Below, piece by piece: positions 22,648 to 22,924 of a stretch of 22,924 bases of DNA. A model generated the notes under the pieces. It had not been told where the DNA came from, ran no database searches, and saw nothing but the letters and a program-made list of their open reading frames with translations. Numbering within the stretch: position 1 is the stretch's first letter; each line of letters begins with the position of its first letter. The stretch comes from JAHFOW01 sp964370795 (GTDB taxonomy: Bacteria > Planctomycetota > Brocadiia > Brocadiales > Brocadiaceae), in contig CAYJME010000028.1 of the NCBI GenBank assembly GCA_964370795.1, forward strand, positions 1 through 22,924. The letters are read 5' to 3'. The position numbers and the translations under genes are program-made.

Positions 22648-22924
22648 AAAGTTTAATGGTTTATGAAGTAAATAATCTTTTGACTATCAATCCTGTTTTA
22701 CTCAAAGTTAATCGGCTACTTTTAGATAAACGCGATTTAAAATCTATTTTTGAAGAACTTGGCATAAATCCCAACCTTCCCATCCGTGAACAAAAACCCA
22801 ATCCATACACCGACCGCAAGGCTTTAGACGATGTAGTATTCGACATGCTCGACCTGACTCAGGATGAACGCAATGAGGTTTACTGGGCGGTGTGTGAGTT
22901 GGTAAAAAACAGGCTGGATAAGGC

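Larger units (their letters stand above)
20484..22924 (+). pseudogene. Type IIG-like restriction-modification protein, methyltransferase and specificity part (runs off the window)
   Basis: The frame is open without a stop from 20484 to the window end, continuing the previous gene past a single TGA. Motif I, DPACGSGAFL, is at 20547 onwards and motif IV, GNPPYVRQ, at 21288 onwards; together they mark an N6-adenine methyltransferase of the Eco57I type. Between them is a long coiled-coil-like insertion (about 20870-21210). After the catalytic domain comes a TaqI-like specificity domain (KYLRAPDIFFTILEKG, LGDIAEVRRGFTTGCNEFFYL). Three palindromic elements (21665, 21864, 21923) and a 51-base tandem duplication (22546-22647) lie in frame. 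The first ATG (20583) is beyond motif I, so independent translation would give no methyltransferase; a GTG at 20523 is possible. The real C-terminus is probably close to the window end. Confidence 0.82.

Overview
The window (22,924 bases, about 43-45% G+C by eye) is built around one long plus-strand operon that encodes all fourteen subunits of a proton-pumping NADH:quinone oxidoreductase (complex I), in the order nuoA-B-C-D-E-F-G-H-I-J-K-L-M-N (2209-19131). A truD gene lies on the minus strand to its left. A disrupted type IIG-like restriction-modification gene lies to its right and runs off the end. No taxonomic marker is present. The HydB-like NuoF, the long archaeal-style TruD, the moderate G+C and the many small palindromic repeats best suit an anammox-type planctomycete (Brocadiales: Brocadia, Kuenenia, Jettenia) or a similar anaerobic or microaerophilic environmental bacterium. 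This is an inference at about 50%. A run of ten Ns in nuoL shows that the sequence is a scaffolded assembly.

Layout. 1-210: nothing recognisable. 211-1482 (minus): truD. 1483-2208: a 726-base gap holding a mosaic of hairpin repeats and, at its right end, a TTGACT-N16-TATAAT promoter only 8 bases before the nuoA start. 2209-9741: nuoABCDEFG, tightly packed with several overlaps. 9742-9962: a repeat with a MITE-like palindrome apparently inserted in it. 9963-10232: a small protein made of two desulforedoxin domains. 10244-11667: nuoH and nuoI. 11723-12127: a lone, cysteine-rich cyclic-nucleotide-binding-type domain. 12128-12274: two hairpin repeats. 12275-15027: nuoJ, nuoK, nuoL. 15068-15407: an antitoxin gene followed by an internally deleted MazF/PemK toxin. 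15515-17055: nuoM in two reading frames. 17137-17544: a small exported protein, probably with its own promoter. 17668-19131: nuoN. 19233-22924: the restriction-modification gene, with an in-frame TGA, four in-frame copies of a palindromic element and a 51-base tandem duplication.

How the genes work together. NuoE, F and G form the NADH-oxidising arm. NuoB, C, D and I carry electrons to quinone. NuoA, H, J, K, L, M and N are the membrane proton-pumping arm. NuoF has an extra N-terminal thioredoxin-like domain and a C-terminal two-cluster ferredoxin domain, as in bifurcating hydrogenases. NuoG keeps a full formate-dehydrogenase-like domain without the catalytic Cys/Sec-His pair. Electron entry may therefore differ from the E. 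coli enzyme. The desulforedoxin pair and the cNMP-type domain are candidate redox or regulatory accessories, known here only by position.

The most unusual signal is the palindromic element in the restriction-modification gene. It is a perfect 28-bp palindrome that is open in only one reading frame, so each insertion adds the peptide VGAIHELPL. This resembles in principle the palindromic elements that insert into Rickettsia genes.
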